A DNA stretch of 64,000 bases from Riemerella anatipestifer_F (lineage in GTDB: Bacteria; Bacteroidota; Bacteroidia; Flavobacteriales; Weeksellaceae): the NCBI RefSeq assembly GCF_037861325.1, contig NZ_JAFELW010000003.1; one strand, written 5' to 3'. Position numbers and translations under genes: made by a program. The notes under the pieces are model-generated. The model saw nothing but the letters and a program-made list of their open reading frames with translations. It made no database searches and was not told where the DNA came from. Shown here piece after piece: positions 54,696 through 62,234 of this stretch. Position 1 is the stretch's first letter. Every line of letters starts with the position of its first letter.

Positions 54696-55092
54696 GGGGC
54701 TGACTGGTTTCGACAGCAAGGTCAGTAGGTAAGTAAGCATGCAGAGAACCGTAGCGCGATCTCTTTAATCCCTTGCTACAAAGTTTAACTGGCAACGAAG
54801 AGTTTGCTCTTGCTGCTTAATCCGAAGCATTAGTAGGATAAGCCTTTTCCCGAAGTATAGTAAGGAAACAAGATGTCTCACGGAAGCTCTGTTCTGCGGC
54901 GTCCGAGTATGAGGCATAGGAAATGCGGAAATAAGCCTTTAGAAGCTTTGGCTAAAGGACGAAAATCTTAAAAGATAAGCATAAAGTTGGCGGTCTGTTG
55001 TCTGCTTTATGACGAAAACTAAAAACAGACTAAGCATGTAGAAAGCTTGCGTATTGCTTGTTTGGACGAGGGTTCGAATCCCTCCAGCTCCA
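54696..55092 (+). ncRNA. ssrA: Transfer-messenger RNA (tmRNA)
   Basis: tmRNA rescues stalled ribosomes together with SmpB. The 5' end GGGGCTGACTGGTTTCGACAG is the conserved tRNA-like start, and the 3' end has the T-arm GGTTCGAATCC and acceptor strand CAGCTCC pairing with GGGGCTG (one G.U). The discriminator A (55092) is followed by CA rather than CCA, so the tail is added enzymatically. The reading frame at 54791-54820 encodes G-N-E-E-F-A-L-A-A then TAA; the ALAA ending fits a proteolysis tag. Exact ends are inferred from pairing. Confidence 0.95.
54791..54820 (+). other. tmRNA tag-peptide reading frame (GNEEFALAA)
   Basis: GGC is the likely resume codon, followed by AAC GAA GAG TTT GCT CTT GCT GCT and stop TAA. 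The tag ends in the ALAA recognised by ClpXP-type proteases. The resume-codon position is inferred from similarity to other tmRNA tags. Confidence 0.8.
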
Positions 55093-55094
55093 CA

Positions 55095-55131
55095 AAAAAC
55101 CACCGAGTTTTTAGATTTCGGTGGTTTTTTT
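55095..55131. terminator. Terminator of ssrA (bidirectional)
   Basis: AAAAACCACCGA (55095-55106) pairs with TCGGTGGTTTTT (55118-55129). The A-rich 5' flank would also provide a T run for the converging nrnA gene. Confidence 0.9.
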
Positions 55132-55155
55132 TAGATTATAATTATGGTAAAACTC

Positions 55156-56160
55156 TTAAATGTCCCATTGTAGGGCTATTTCTTTAAAGTCTTGTATGGT
55201 GTCTTCTATACTTTTATGGTACTTTCCTCCCGCTGCATTGATATGTCCACCTCCGTTAAAATATTGTCTAGCAAACTGGTTAACATCAGCAGTATCTTTA
55301 CTTCTAAATGAAATTTTTATAAAATCCTCATAAAGGTCTTCCATAAAGAAAGCGGAAACTTTTACACCAAGTAAACTAAGTCCATAGTTTACAAAACCTT
55401 CAGTATCTCCCTTTTGGAAACCATATGTTTGTAGTTCAGAGCGTTTTAGCCAAAGAATGGCGATTTCTCCGTTTTTTATCAATTCTATTCTTCCTAATAT
55501 CAAAGATAATAGATTGAGTCTTGAAATGGTATTAGTATCCCAAGTGTTTGAAGTAATATTAGCAGGGTCTGCACCGTGTTCAATCAGTTGAGCGATAATC
55601 CTATGAGTTGTGGCACTGGTAGATCTAAACCTAAATCCACCTGTGTCAGTCATAATTCCTGTGTAGAGGCATTCTGCAATGGATTGGTTGAGTTTTTGAG
55701 TGCCTTCTAAAGCCTCTATAAAATGAAATACCATTTGAGAAGTTGCGGGGATACTCGTGTCAGAGTAGACGAAGTCAAAAGCGTCTGGCTGTTGATGGTG
55801 GTCTATTAAAATTTTAGTAGCAGGAGATTTACTTACCCATTCTCCTACAATACCAATACGAGAAAGAGTGTTGAAATCTAGACAAAAAATAACATCAGCA
55901 TCTTTTATCAGTTCAAAAGCTTTTTTCTTTTTATACTCTGCGATGGTAATTTTTTTAGCTTTGGGCATCCATTTAAGAAATTTTGGAAAGTCATTAGGGA
56001 CAATAACTTCCGCTTCCACATTTAGAATTGCTAAAAAATGTTTTAGTCCCAAACTAGAGCCTATGGCATCTCCGTCTGGGTTATAATGGGTGATGATAAT
56101 AATTTTATTATCAGGCGTTATCAAGTTTTGTATATCTTTAATTTCTTGTGAACTAAACAT
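55156..56160 (-). CDS. nrnA: NrnA-like DHH phosphoesterase (oligoribonuclease / pAp-phosphatase)
   Basis: This bifunctional-type enzyme degrades nano-RNAs and 3'-phosphoadenosine-5'-phosphate. It is 334 residues. The DHH domain has THYNPDGDAIGSSLG (24-38), FCLDFNT (92-98) and the signature DHH at 120-122 (DHHQQPD). The DHHA1 domain ends with the FNGGGHINAAGG substrate motif. Metal ligands are all present. The gene is divergent from rpmH; both promoters share a 16-base sequence. Confidence 0.94.
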   Translation of the reverse strand: MFSSQEIKDIQNLITPDNKIIIITHYNPDGDAIGSSLGLKHFLAILNVEAEVIVPNDFPKFLKWMPKAKKITIAEYKKKKAFELIKDADVIFCLDFNTLSRIGIVGEWVSKSPATKILIDHHQQPDAFDFVYSDTSIPATSQMVFHFIEALEGTQKLNQSIAECLYTGIMTDTGGFRFRSTSATTHRIIAQLIEHGADPANITSNTWDTNTISRLNLLSLILGRIELIKNGEIAILWLKRSELQTYGFQKGDTEGFVNYGLSLLGVKVSAFFMEDLYEDFIKISFRSKDTADVNQFARQYFNGGGHINAAGGKYHKSIEDTIQDFKEIALQWDI

Positions 56161-56178
56161 TTTTTTGTTCTTTTTTGA

Positions 56179-56194
56179 TGAGACTGCAAAGATA
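56179..56194 (-). promoter_or_regulatory. Promoter region of nrnA, copy of rpmH promoter core
   Basis: The minus strand reads TATCTTTGCAGTCTCA, with -7 element TATCTTTG at 56187-56194. The same 16 bases occur on the plus strand at 56277-56292 in front of rpmH. Confidence 0.65.
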
Positions 56195-56253
56195 GATAAG
56201 CCAAATTAAAATGAGATGTAAATACAGAATAAAAAAATATTTTTGTGTTGAGG

Positions 56254-56284
56254 TTTGTATATTTTAAAAAAATATTTATCTTTG
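56254..56284 (+). promoter_or_regulatory. Promoter of rpmH
   Basis: TTTG (56254-56257), 19-bp spacer, TATCTTTG (56277-56284), an exact match to the Bacteroidota promoter. The predicted leader is about 40 bases. Confidence 0.75.
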
Positions 56285-56331
56285 CAGTCTCAAAAAAGAA
56301 AGAATATTACTGACCTATAATAAAGACTGTA

Positions 56332-56487
56332 ATGAAAAGAACATTTCAACCATCAGAAAGAAAAAAGAGAAATAAGCACGGATTCCGTGAGAGAATGTCA
56401 ACGCCTAACGGAAGACGCGTATTAGCTGCTAGAAGAGCTAAAGGCAGAAAAAGATTAACAGTGAGTGTGTCTCGTGCTAAAAGATAG
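56332..56487 (+). CDS. rpmH: 50S ribosomal protein L34
   Basis: A 51-codon frame encodes the conserved basic protein MKRTFQPSERKKRNKHGFRE then RMSTPNGRRVLAARRAKGRK and RLTVSVSRAKR. The order FQPS, RKR-like, HGFRERM, GRRVLAARRAKGR is diagnostic for L34. It is too short for common ORF cut-offs and easy to miss. It has its own consensus promoter and a terminator 62 bases downstream. rnpA, often next to rpmH, is not here. Confidence 0.98.
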   Translation: MKRTFQPSERKKRNKHGFRERMSTPNGRRVLAARRAKGRKRLTVSVSRAKR

Positions 56488-56548
56488 TATGTAAATATTG
56501 TCTGTGTTATACAGGCATTATGCTATTTTACTTTACTGTATAAAATTG

Positions 56549-56580
56549 TGCTTGAAAGATAATTTTTTCAAGCATTTTTT
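56549..56580 (+). terminator. Terminator of rpmH
   Basis: TGCTTGAAA (56549-56557) pairs with TTTCAAGCA (56566-56574), followed by six Ts. Confidence 0.85.
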
Positions 56581-56604
56581 GTTGTTAAAATTTCCTAAAA
56601 TTGA

Positions 56605-56634
56605 TTTGAACCTCAAAAGTTTTATTTATTTTTG
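56605..56634 (+). promoter_or_regulatory. Promoter of ftsE
   Basis: TTTG (56605-56608), 18-bp spacer, TATTTTTG (56627-56634). It overlaps the longer possible ftsE frame beginning at 56632, so the ATG at 56659 is the credible start. Confidence 0.65.
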
Positions 56635-56658
56635 AAGTTCATATTAAAAATATCCAAA

Positions 56659-57369
56659 ATGCCACATAGAAACGAAGAAGGAAGTAGTATCATAAGCCTT
56701 AAAAATGCTAAAATAGTTCAGAAAAACTTTACGGTTTTAGATGGTGTTGACCTTGAAATTAAAAAGGGTGGTTTTTGCTATCTTATTGGTAAAACAGGTT
56801 CAGGTAAGAGTTCCTTGCTTAAAGTTCTTTATGGGCATTTGCCTTTAAAAGAGGGGAAAGGTACGGTAGCTGGGTTTGATTTAGCAAGTCTTAAAACTTC
56901 GGATATTCCTAATCTTAGGAGAAAATTGGGAATTGTATTTCAGGATTTTCAGCTTCTTACGGATAGAAGTGTGGAAAAAAACCTTCGTTTTGTACTTCAG
57001 GCAACGGGTTGGAGCGATAAAGCAAAGATGGACGCTAGAATAGATGAGGTGTTGGCAAGTGTTGGTATGAAAACCAAGAAGCATAAAATGCCACATGAAC
57101 TATCTGGAGGAGAACAGCAGAGGGTGGCCATAGCAAGAGCATTGCTTAATCATCCGCAACTTATTTTGGCTGATGAACCAACGGGGAATTTAGACCCAGA
57201 AACTTCTAATGATATTATGACTTTGCTAAAGAGAGTGGCCCAGGAGAACGAAGCGGCTGTACTCATGGCAACGCATGATTATCATATGATACAAAACTTT
57301 CCTGGAGAGGCTATTAAGTGTAATGCAGGCAAGGTTTCAGTAATGGCTACAGAGGAGTTGTTTGAGTAA
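56659..57369 (+). CDS. ftsE: Cell division ATP-binding protein FtsE
   Basis: FtsE is the cytoplasmic ATPase of the FtsEX complex, which activates septal peptidoglycan hydrolases. It is 236 residues with Walker A GKTGSGKSSLL, Q-loop FQDFQLL, signature LSGGEQQRVAIARALL and Walker B LILADEPTGNLDPETS. This NLDP-type D-loop and overall similarity are those of FtsE/LolD-type ATPases. Because ftsX is not adjacent, LolD or another MacB-type ATPase cannot be fully excluded. It converges on trmN6 with 7 bases between them. Confidence 0.88.
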   Translation: MPHRNEEGSSIISLKNAKIVQKNFTVLDGVDLEIKKGGFCYLIGKTGSGKSSLLKVLYGHLPLKEGKGTVAGFDLASLKTSDIPNLRRKLGIVFQDFQLLTDRSVEKNLRFVLQATGWSDKAKMDARIDEVLASVGMKTKKHKMPHELSGGEQQRVAIARALLNHPQLILADEPTGNLDPETSNDIMTLLKRVAQENEAAVLMATHDYHMIQNFPGEAIKCNAGKVSVMATEELFE

Positions 57370-57376
57370 TATATCC

Positions 57377-58084
57377 TTAAGAATTGAAAATGTGAAAGTC
57401 CTTTGTGGCTTCTAAATATTGGTCCGAGTATTGTCTCGGACTTTTTTCTATAATAAAATCCTCATCTTTTGTTTCATTTTTAGAGAAAGAAAACTCTAAT
57501 ATAACTCGTTTTTTAGGATTGTGTTCAATTCCTTTTATGTTAACCCTTCTTTGTAGGAAAAGCGAATGTGTTTTACAAGTTTCAATAAAAATCTTCTCAT
57601 ATTCGCTGGGAATAATGACCGCGAAAAGTCCGTCTTTTGACAGAAATTGAGAACTTTTTCTAATTAAATCTTCAAAATCTAAGGTGAGCCTTTGCCTCGC
57701 TATTTTGTCTTTATCAGAAGTGTTAGTTTCAAAATATGGAGGATTCGAGAAAATGAGGTCAAACTTTTGGCTAGGTTGGTACTCCTTAAAATTAATATTG
57801 ATGGATTTAAGTCGTTCTTGATAGGCAGAGTTACCAAAGTTTTCTTGTGCTAGATTAGAGGCGTTTTCGTCAATATCAATGGCTATGATGGAGCAGTTAG
57901 GGTTTCGTTGGGCTATCATTAGGCTGATAATACCTGTGCCGCAGCCTACTTCAAGTGCGGTTTTAATGTTGTCTACTGTTGCTAATGTTCCTAATAGAAC
58001 AGCGTCTGTACCAACTCTAAAAACGCTAGTATTTTGTTTTATAGAGAAATTCTTAAAACGAAAAGGTTTTAAATCTTTTGACAT
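57377..58084 (-). CDS. trmN6: tRNA1(Val) (adenine(37)-N6)-methyltransferase
   Basis: This class I SAM-dependent N6-adenine methyltransferase of the YfiC/TrmN6 family has 235 residues. The SAM loop EVGCGTGIISL is at 45-55 and the N6-amine catalytic motif NPPYFE at 114-119. Substrate assignment (A37 of tRNA1Val) is by family. It is the last gene of the ribE-kinase-trmN6 unit, 4 bases after the kinase. Confidence 0.9.
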   Translation of the reverse strand: MSKDLKPFRFKNFSIKQNTSVFRVGTDAVLLGTLATVDNIKTALEVGCGTGIISLMIAQRNPNCSIIAIDIDENASNLAQENFGNSAYQERLKSININFKEYQPSQKFDLIFSNPPYFETNTSDKDKIARQRLTLDFEDLIRKSSQFLSKDGLFAVIIPSEYEKIFIETCKTHSLFLQRRVNIKGIEHNPKKRVILEFSFSKNETKDEDFIIEKSPRQYSDQYLEATKDFHIFNS

Positions 58085-58088
58085 CAGG

Positions 58089-59543
58089 CTAAATGTTTTT
58101 AGGAATGGTAATGGTAAATTTGGTCCCTTTATCTAGTGTAGACTCTACCTTAATATTTCCTTTGTACTCTTCAATCATTTTTTTAACCATGGTAAGTCCC
58201 AGCCCCATTCCGCTAGATTTAGAGGTGAAATTTGGTTCAAAAATTTTTCCCATTTTTTCCTCACTCATTCCTTCTCCATTGTCTTCTACAATGAATCTTA
58301 TGTAGTTATATCGTTCCTCTAAATCTATATTGATGATTAGCTTTCTGTTTTCAGATTCTGCTTGTATGGCGTTGGTAATAAGGTTGTTTAATATTCTAGT
58401 AAAATAACTCTTGTCTAAAGGAAAAATAATATTAGGTCTATTAGAATGGAAGAAAATGTTCTTGCTATCAAAGATGGTGATAATATTTTTGATTTCTTCG
58501 TTTAAATTAAGAGGTTGGTCTTCTTTTTCAGGTAGTTTTGCAAACTCAGAGAAAGCTGTAGCTACTTTGGAAATAATATCTATTTGAGTAATCATAGAGT
58601 CGCTGAGCTCTTTTACCTTTTGTTCTATATCAGGAGCGTTGGCATCAAATCTTCTTTCAAAACTTTGCATAAGTAGTTTCATAGGAGTTAGTGGGTTTTT
58701 AACCTCATGGGCAACTTGTTTTGCCATTTCTCTCCATGCACTTTCTTTTTCGATGTGTGTAAGGCGTTCTTTTTGAGCATCTATCTGGAAAATCATACTG
58801 TTGTAGGATTTTACTAAGATGCTTAACTCGTCATTTCTATTGTATCTTATGGGTTTTAGTTCTTTATTAAATAGATTGATTTTAGATAGAAACTCAGAGA
58901 TTTTAGTAAGACTTCTAGTAACTCTTCTAGAGATAAACCAGCTAAGAATAATACTGGTTAAAACTAATAATATGTTGATGATAAATATATTATATATGTA
59001 TTTGTCTATTAAATCATAGTAGGAAATATTACTGTGATAGGAAGGGTAGTAGACAATTCCAATAGGTTCAAAAATATTATTCTTTAAGACCAAATAAGAT
59101 GAAGTTACTCGATTATTGAGAGTATCATCATAGGTTTGTATATCTATTCTTGCATCAGAGGAAATGATTTTTTTTAGGAGCTGGTTTGGTATTCTTTTAT
59201 CCTTTACTAGGGAACTATTTTTATTTGACAAAAGAAAATTGCCTTCTAAATCATAAATAATGATATCGTGTTTATTGATGTCAGCAATCTCTTTGATTTT
59301 GTTGTCTAGAACTTTTTTAATGTTTTTTGGAGTTACGGTTTCTCTACTCACAGCATAATCTAAAGAGGCGGTAAGTACTTCTGCTGTTTGTTGTATTTCT
59401 ATTTTATTTTGAGTTAGAGCACTTTGTCTCAGTATCATATAAGATATAAAGGTAGAGCCTACTATACTTAAAATACATATAAGTAGAAAGCCAAAGAAAA
59501 TCCTATTTCTTATACTGAAACCACTATAGCTTTTTTGTGACAT
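58089..59543 (-). CDS. Sensor histidine kinase with HAMP domain
   Basis: This 484-residue membrane sensor has transmembrane helices at about 13-36 and 182-203 enclosing a periplasmic sensor of ~145 residues, HAMP at about 203-255, and a HisKA-like helix with phospho-acceptor His279 in VAHEVKNPLTPMKL. The HATPase domain has NLITNAIQAE, DNGEGMSEEKMGKIFEP and SSGMGLGLTMVKKMI. The layout resembles NtrY-type kinases. No response regulator is adjacent, so it is an orphan. It starts directly after the ribE stop (no gap). Confidence 0.93.
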   Translation of the reverse strand: MSQKSYSGFSIRNRIFFGFLLICILSIVGSTFISYMILRQSALTQNKIEIQQTAEVLTASLDYAVSRETVTPKNIKKVLDNKIKEIADINKHDIIIYDLEGNFLLSNKNSSLVKDKRIPNQLLKKIISSDARIDIQTYDDTLNNRVTSSYLVLKNNIFEPIGIVYYPSYHSNISYYDLIDKYIYNIFIINILLVLTSIILSWFISRRVTRSLTKISEFLSKINLFNKELKPIRYNRNDELSILVKSYNSMIFQIDAQKERLTHIEKESAWREMAKQVAHEVKNPLTPMKLLMQSFERRFDANAPDIEQKVKELSDSMITQIDIISKVATAFSEFAKLPEKEDQPLNLNEEIKNIITIFDSKNIFFHSNRPNIIFPLDKSYFTRILNNLITNAIQAESENRKLIINIDLEERYNYIRFIVEDNGEGMSEEKMGKIFEPNFTSKSSGMGLGLTMVKKMIEEYKGNIKVESTLDKGTKFTITIPKNI

Positions 59544-60125
59544 CTATTTTAAATTCATTAGTTTAGCAACATATTTTCCGATAATATCAAATTCAAGATT
59601 AACGAGGTCTCCTGTTTTAATATGTTTTAGATTGGTGTGTTCCCAAGTGTAAGGAATAATAGCGACAGAGAATTTTTTATCCATACTTTTAGCGACTGTT
59701 AGGCTAATGCCGTTAATGGTAATAGAACCTTGTGGAACAGTTACAAAATCAGGAGTATAAGATATTGTAATGATATGGCTTCCGTTAGTTTCTTCTATGG
59801 ACTCTACGGTTCCTACTCCATCCACATGTCCTTGCACAATGTGTCCGTCTAGTCTTCCGTTCATTATAGTGCATCGTTCTAGATTGATTATGCTACCTTC
59901 TTGCCACTGGGAAAGATTGGTTTTTTCCAAAGTTTCATTGATGGCTGTTACGGTATAGAGATTTTCATTGATGTCCACCACGGTTAGGCAGCAGCCGTTA
60001 TGAGCAAGGCTTTGGTCTATTTTGAGTTCTTGCGTAAAGGGACAAGACAGGGTAAAGTGTATATTATTCCCTTCTTTACATATTTTTTCAACAATTCCCG
60101 TAGCCTCTATAATTCCTGTGAACAT
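59544..60125 (-). CDS. ribE: Riboflavin synthase alpha subunit
   Basis: This enzyme dismutates lumazine to riboflavin. It is 193 residues with two internally repeated lumazine-binding barrels, each with the conserved pattern: MFTGIIEATG and NGCCLTVVDI, then DGHIVQGHVDGVG and NGISLTVAKS. Length and N-terminus are standard. It is first gene of the unit with the sensor kinase and trmN6, and divergent from pdxA. Confidence 0.97.
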   Translation of the reverse strand: MFTGIIEATGIVEKICKEGNNIHFTLSCPFTQELKIDQSLAHNGCCLTVVDINENLYTVTAINETLEKTNLSQWQEGSIINLERCTIMNGRLDGHIVQGHVDGVGTVESIEETNGSHIITISYTPDFVTVPQGSITINGISLTVAKSMDKKFSVAIIPYTWEHTNLKHIKTGDLVNLEFDIIGKYVAKLMNLK

Positions 60126-60139
60126 ATTAAATAATTTAT

Positions 60140-60147
60140 TAAATTTG
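60140..60147 (+). promoter_or_regulatory. Promoter -7 element of pdxA
   Basis: TAAATTTG (TAnnTTTG) lies 28 bases before the pdxA ATG. No clear -33 is present. It overlaps the divergent ribE promoter region. Confidence 0.5.
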
Positions 60148-60160
60148 TAACTTTAGAAAA

Positions 60161-60168
60161 CAAAGATA
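60161..60168 (-). promoter_or_regulatory. Promoter -7 element of ribE operon
   Basis: The minus strand reads TATCTTTG (TAnnTTTG), about 35 bases upstream of the ribE ATG and only 13 bp from the pdxA -7 on the other strand. Confidence 0.55.
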
Positions 60169-60175
60169 AGTAAAA

Positions 60176-61261
60176 ATGAGTGTAAAACATCATAAACCTA
60201 GAGTAGGGATTTCCATAGGAGATTTTAACGGTATAGGTCCTGAAATTATTCTAAAAACATTAAAGGATAAATCTATTACCGATTTTTTTACTCCTGTGAT
60301 ATTTGGTTCAGGGAAACTTTTTTCTTATCAAAAAAATATATTTAAAATTCAGGCTAACTTTAATTACATCAATAAAGCCACGGAAGCGTCTGCTGGTAAA
60401 ATTAATATTGTTAATCTTTGGAAAGATAATGTTAATGTAAATTTAGGAGAGCCTACGGAGGAATCTACTAGAATGGCAATAGATTCTTTGGAAGCGGCTA
60501 CAGAGGCTTTGAAGCAAGGAGAGATAGATGTTTTAGTAACAGCACCTATCAATAAAGACGAAATGCTAAAACATGGATTTAAACATGCAGGGCATACAGG
60601 TTTTCTAGAAGAGAAATTTGGAAAGAAAGGATTAATGTTTTTAGTAACCGAAGATTTAAAAGTAGCTGTGGTAACGCATCATATCCCAATTTCGGAAGTG
60701 GCTCAAAACATTAGTAAAGAAAAGATAAAAAATCATCTAAATATATTAAATACCACGTTGGTGGAAGATTTTTGTATTGCTAAACCAAAAATAGCAGTTT
60801 TAGGGCTTAATCCACATGCTGGAGACGGTGGAGCGATAGGCAAAGAGGAGCAAGAAATTATCATTCCGGCAATAAAAGAGGCTTTTGATAATGGTGTTTT
60901 GGCTTTCGGACCTTATCCTGCAGATAGTTTCTTCCAGCCACAGAAATATAAAGCTTTTGATGCTGTTTTAGCAATGTATCATGACCAAGGTTTGGCACCA
61001 TTTAAAACTTTGGCGTATGAGGAGGGAGTAAATTATACAGCGGGTTTACCTTTTATAAGAACTTCTCCAGACCATGGGACAGCTTATGATATAGCAGGGA
61101 AAAATATGGCTGATCATAGCTCTTTTGAGGAAGCGGTATTTACAGGGATAAAAATTTTCCAAAATAGGAGCGAATATCAATCTCTTATGGAGAATAAGCT
61201 GAAAGTTAAAAGAAGTGGAAATAATGGCGTAGACGAAGATTTGCCAGATGAAGATGTTTAA
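60176..61261 (+). CDS. pdxA: 4-hydroxythreonine-4-phosphate dehydrogenase
   Basis: PdxA oxidises 4-phosphohydroxy-L-threonine in the DXP-dependent vitamin B6 pathway. It is 361 residues with GISIGDFNGIGPEIIL, VTAPINKDEM, GHTGFLEEKFG (metal His), GLNPHAGDGGAIGKEE, MYHDQGLAPFKTL and FIRTSPDHGTAYDIAG, all typical for the family. The last ~15 residues are an acidic tail. It is divergent from ribE, so two cofactor genes share an upstream region. Confidence 0.97.
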   Translation: MSVKHHKPRVGISIGDFNGIGPEIILKTLKDKSITDFFTPVIFGSGKLFSYQKNIFKIQANFNYINKATEASAGKINIVNLWKDNVNVNLGEPTEESTRMAIDSLEAATEALKQGEIDVLVTAPINKDEMLKHGFKHAGHTGFLEEKFGKKGLMFLVTEDLKVAVVTHHIPISEVAQNISKEKIKNHLNILNTTLVEDFCIAKPKIAVLGLNPHAGDGGAIGKEEQEIIIPAIKEAFDNGVLAFGPYPADSFFQPQKYKAFDAVLAMYHDQGLAPFKTLAYEEGVNYTAGLPFIRTSPDHGTAYDIAGKNMADHSSFEEAVFTGIKIFQNRSEYQSLMENKLKVKRSGNNGVDEDLPDEDV

Positions 61262-61307
61262 AAAATAGAGGAAAAAACATCGGTTCTGTTTAATTTGTAA
61301 TGTAGAT

Positions 61308-61338
61308 TTTGTTATATAAAAAAAAACACTTATTTTTG
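61308..61338 (+). promoter_or_regulatory. Promoter of DUF177-rpmF(-acc) unit
   Basis: TTTG (61308-61311), 19-bp spacer, TATTTTTG (61331-61338). The ATG follows 12 bases later at 61351. Confidence 0.65.
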
Positions 61339-61350
61339 CAGACCATTTTT

Positions 61351-61890
61351 ATGGATAAATTTAGAAAATATGATATTGTTTTCTCAGGCTTAAAAAATGG
61401 CAAACACCAGTTTGAGTTTGAGATAGATAAAGAGTTCTTTAGCTTATTTAATGCAGATGTAGATTTTAGTGAACCTAAGATTTTGGTAGATGTTTTATTA
61501 GAAAAACATACCACTTTCTTAGAGTTTTGGGTGAAAGTATCGGGAGAAGTAACTTTGATTTGCGATATAAGTGGAAATGATTTTCCTTATGAAATAGAAC
61601 ACGAACTCAAAGTTTTAGTGAAGTTTGGAGAGGAATATGATGACAGTAACGAGGAAGTTATTACAATTCCTTCAAGTGATTATCATTTTAATGTGGCTCA
61701 ATTAGTTTACGAGGCGGTGATTTTATCTATTCCAATGAAGAAAGTTTCGCCAGAGGTAGAGGGGAATGAAGAGTATGAGGCTTTGTTAGAGAGGTATAGT
61801 CCTAAAGTCTTAGACGAATTAGAAGAAGAAAAATCTGATGAGGATATAGACCCTAGGTGGCAGGCATTAAGCAGGTTAAAAAATAAATAG
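61351..61890 (+). CDS. DUF177 (YceD-like) domain protein
   Basis: This 179-residue acidic protein of the YceD/DUF177 family has a central conserved segment EVTLICDISGNDFPYEIEHEL (normally with cysteines, here reduced to one) and the C-terminal PRWQALSRLKNK. The family is invariably next to rpmF and is implicated in 23S rRNA/ribosome assembly. The ATG at 61351 was chosen because the promoter overlaps the longer frame from 61309. It lies 46 bases before rpmF. Confidence 0.88.
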   Translation: MDKFRKYDIVFSGLKNGKHQFEFEIDKEFFSLFNADVDFSEPKILVDVLLEKHTTFLEFWVKVSGEVTLICDISGNDFPYEIEHELKVLVKFGEEYDDSNEEVITIPSSDYHFNVAQLVYEAVILSIPMKKVSPEVEGNEEYEALLERYSPKVLDELEEEKSDEDIDPRWQALSRLKNK

Positions 61891-61936
61891 AGAAGAAGAG
61901 TATTAACATAATATAGAAAAATAAAAAACAGTAATA

Positions 61937-62140
61937 ATGGCACATCCTAAGAGAAGACAGTCGTCAACCAGAAGAGATAAAAGAAGAACTCACTACAAAG
62001 CAGTAGTTCCTCAGTTAGCTAAAGATGCTACTACAGGAGAGTTACATCTTTATCACAGAGCTCACTGGCACGAAGGAAAACTTTACTACAGAGGAAAGGT
62101 AGTAATGGAGAAAAATGTAGAAACTACAGAAGAAAACTAG
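61937..62140 (+). CDS. rpmF: 50S ribosomal protein L32
   Basis: This 67-residue basic protein starts MAHPKRRQSSTRRDKRRTHY, the conserved L32 N-terminus, and continues HRAHWHEGKLYYRGKVV. The zinc-binding cysteines of some L32 forms are absent, so it is the zinc-free (C-) type; this can matter for zinc-dependent paralogue switching. Cotranscribed with DUF177 and followed by a terminator. Confidence 0.98.
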   Translation: MAHPKRRQSSTRRDKRRTHYKAVVPQLAKDATTGELHLYHRAHWHEGKLYYRGKVVMEKNVETTEEN

Positions 62141-62169
62141 ACTACTGTAGTAGAAATTATTTTATGCAT

Positions 62170-62203
62170 AAAACCGCTCTTTTTTTTGGATTGAGTGGTT
62201 TTT
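62170..62203 (+). terminator. Terminator of rpmF containing accB -33 element
   Basis: AAAACCGCTC (62170-62179) pairs with GAGTGGTTTT (62193-62202, one G.U), followed by Ts. The accB promoter's TTTG (62185-62188) lies in the loop. Confidence 0.75.
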
Positions 62204-62216
62204 GTTATTATATTTG
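62185..62216 (+). promoter_or_regulatory. Promoter of accB-accC
   Basis: TTTG (62185-62188), 20-bp spacer, TATATTTG (62209-62216). The ATG at 62235 is 18 bases downstream. Confidence 0.65.
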
Positions 62217-62234
62217 GGTGCTAAAAATTATCTT

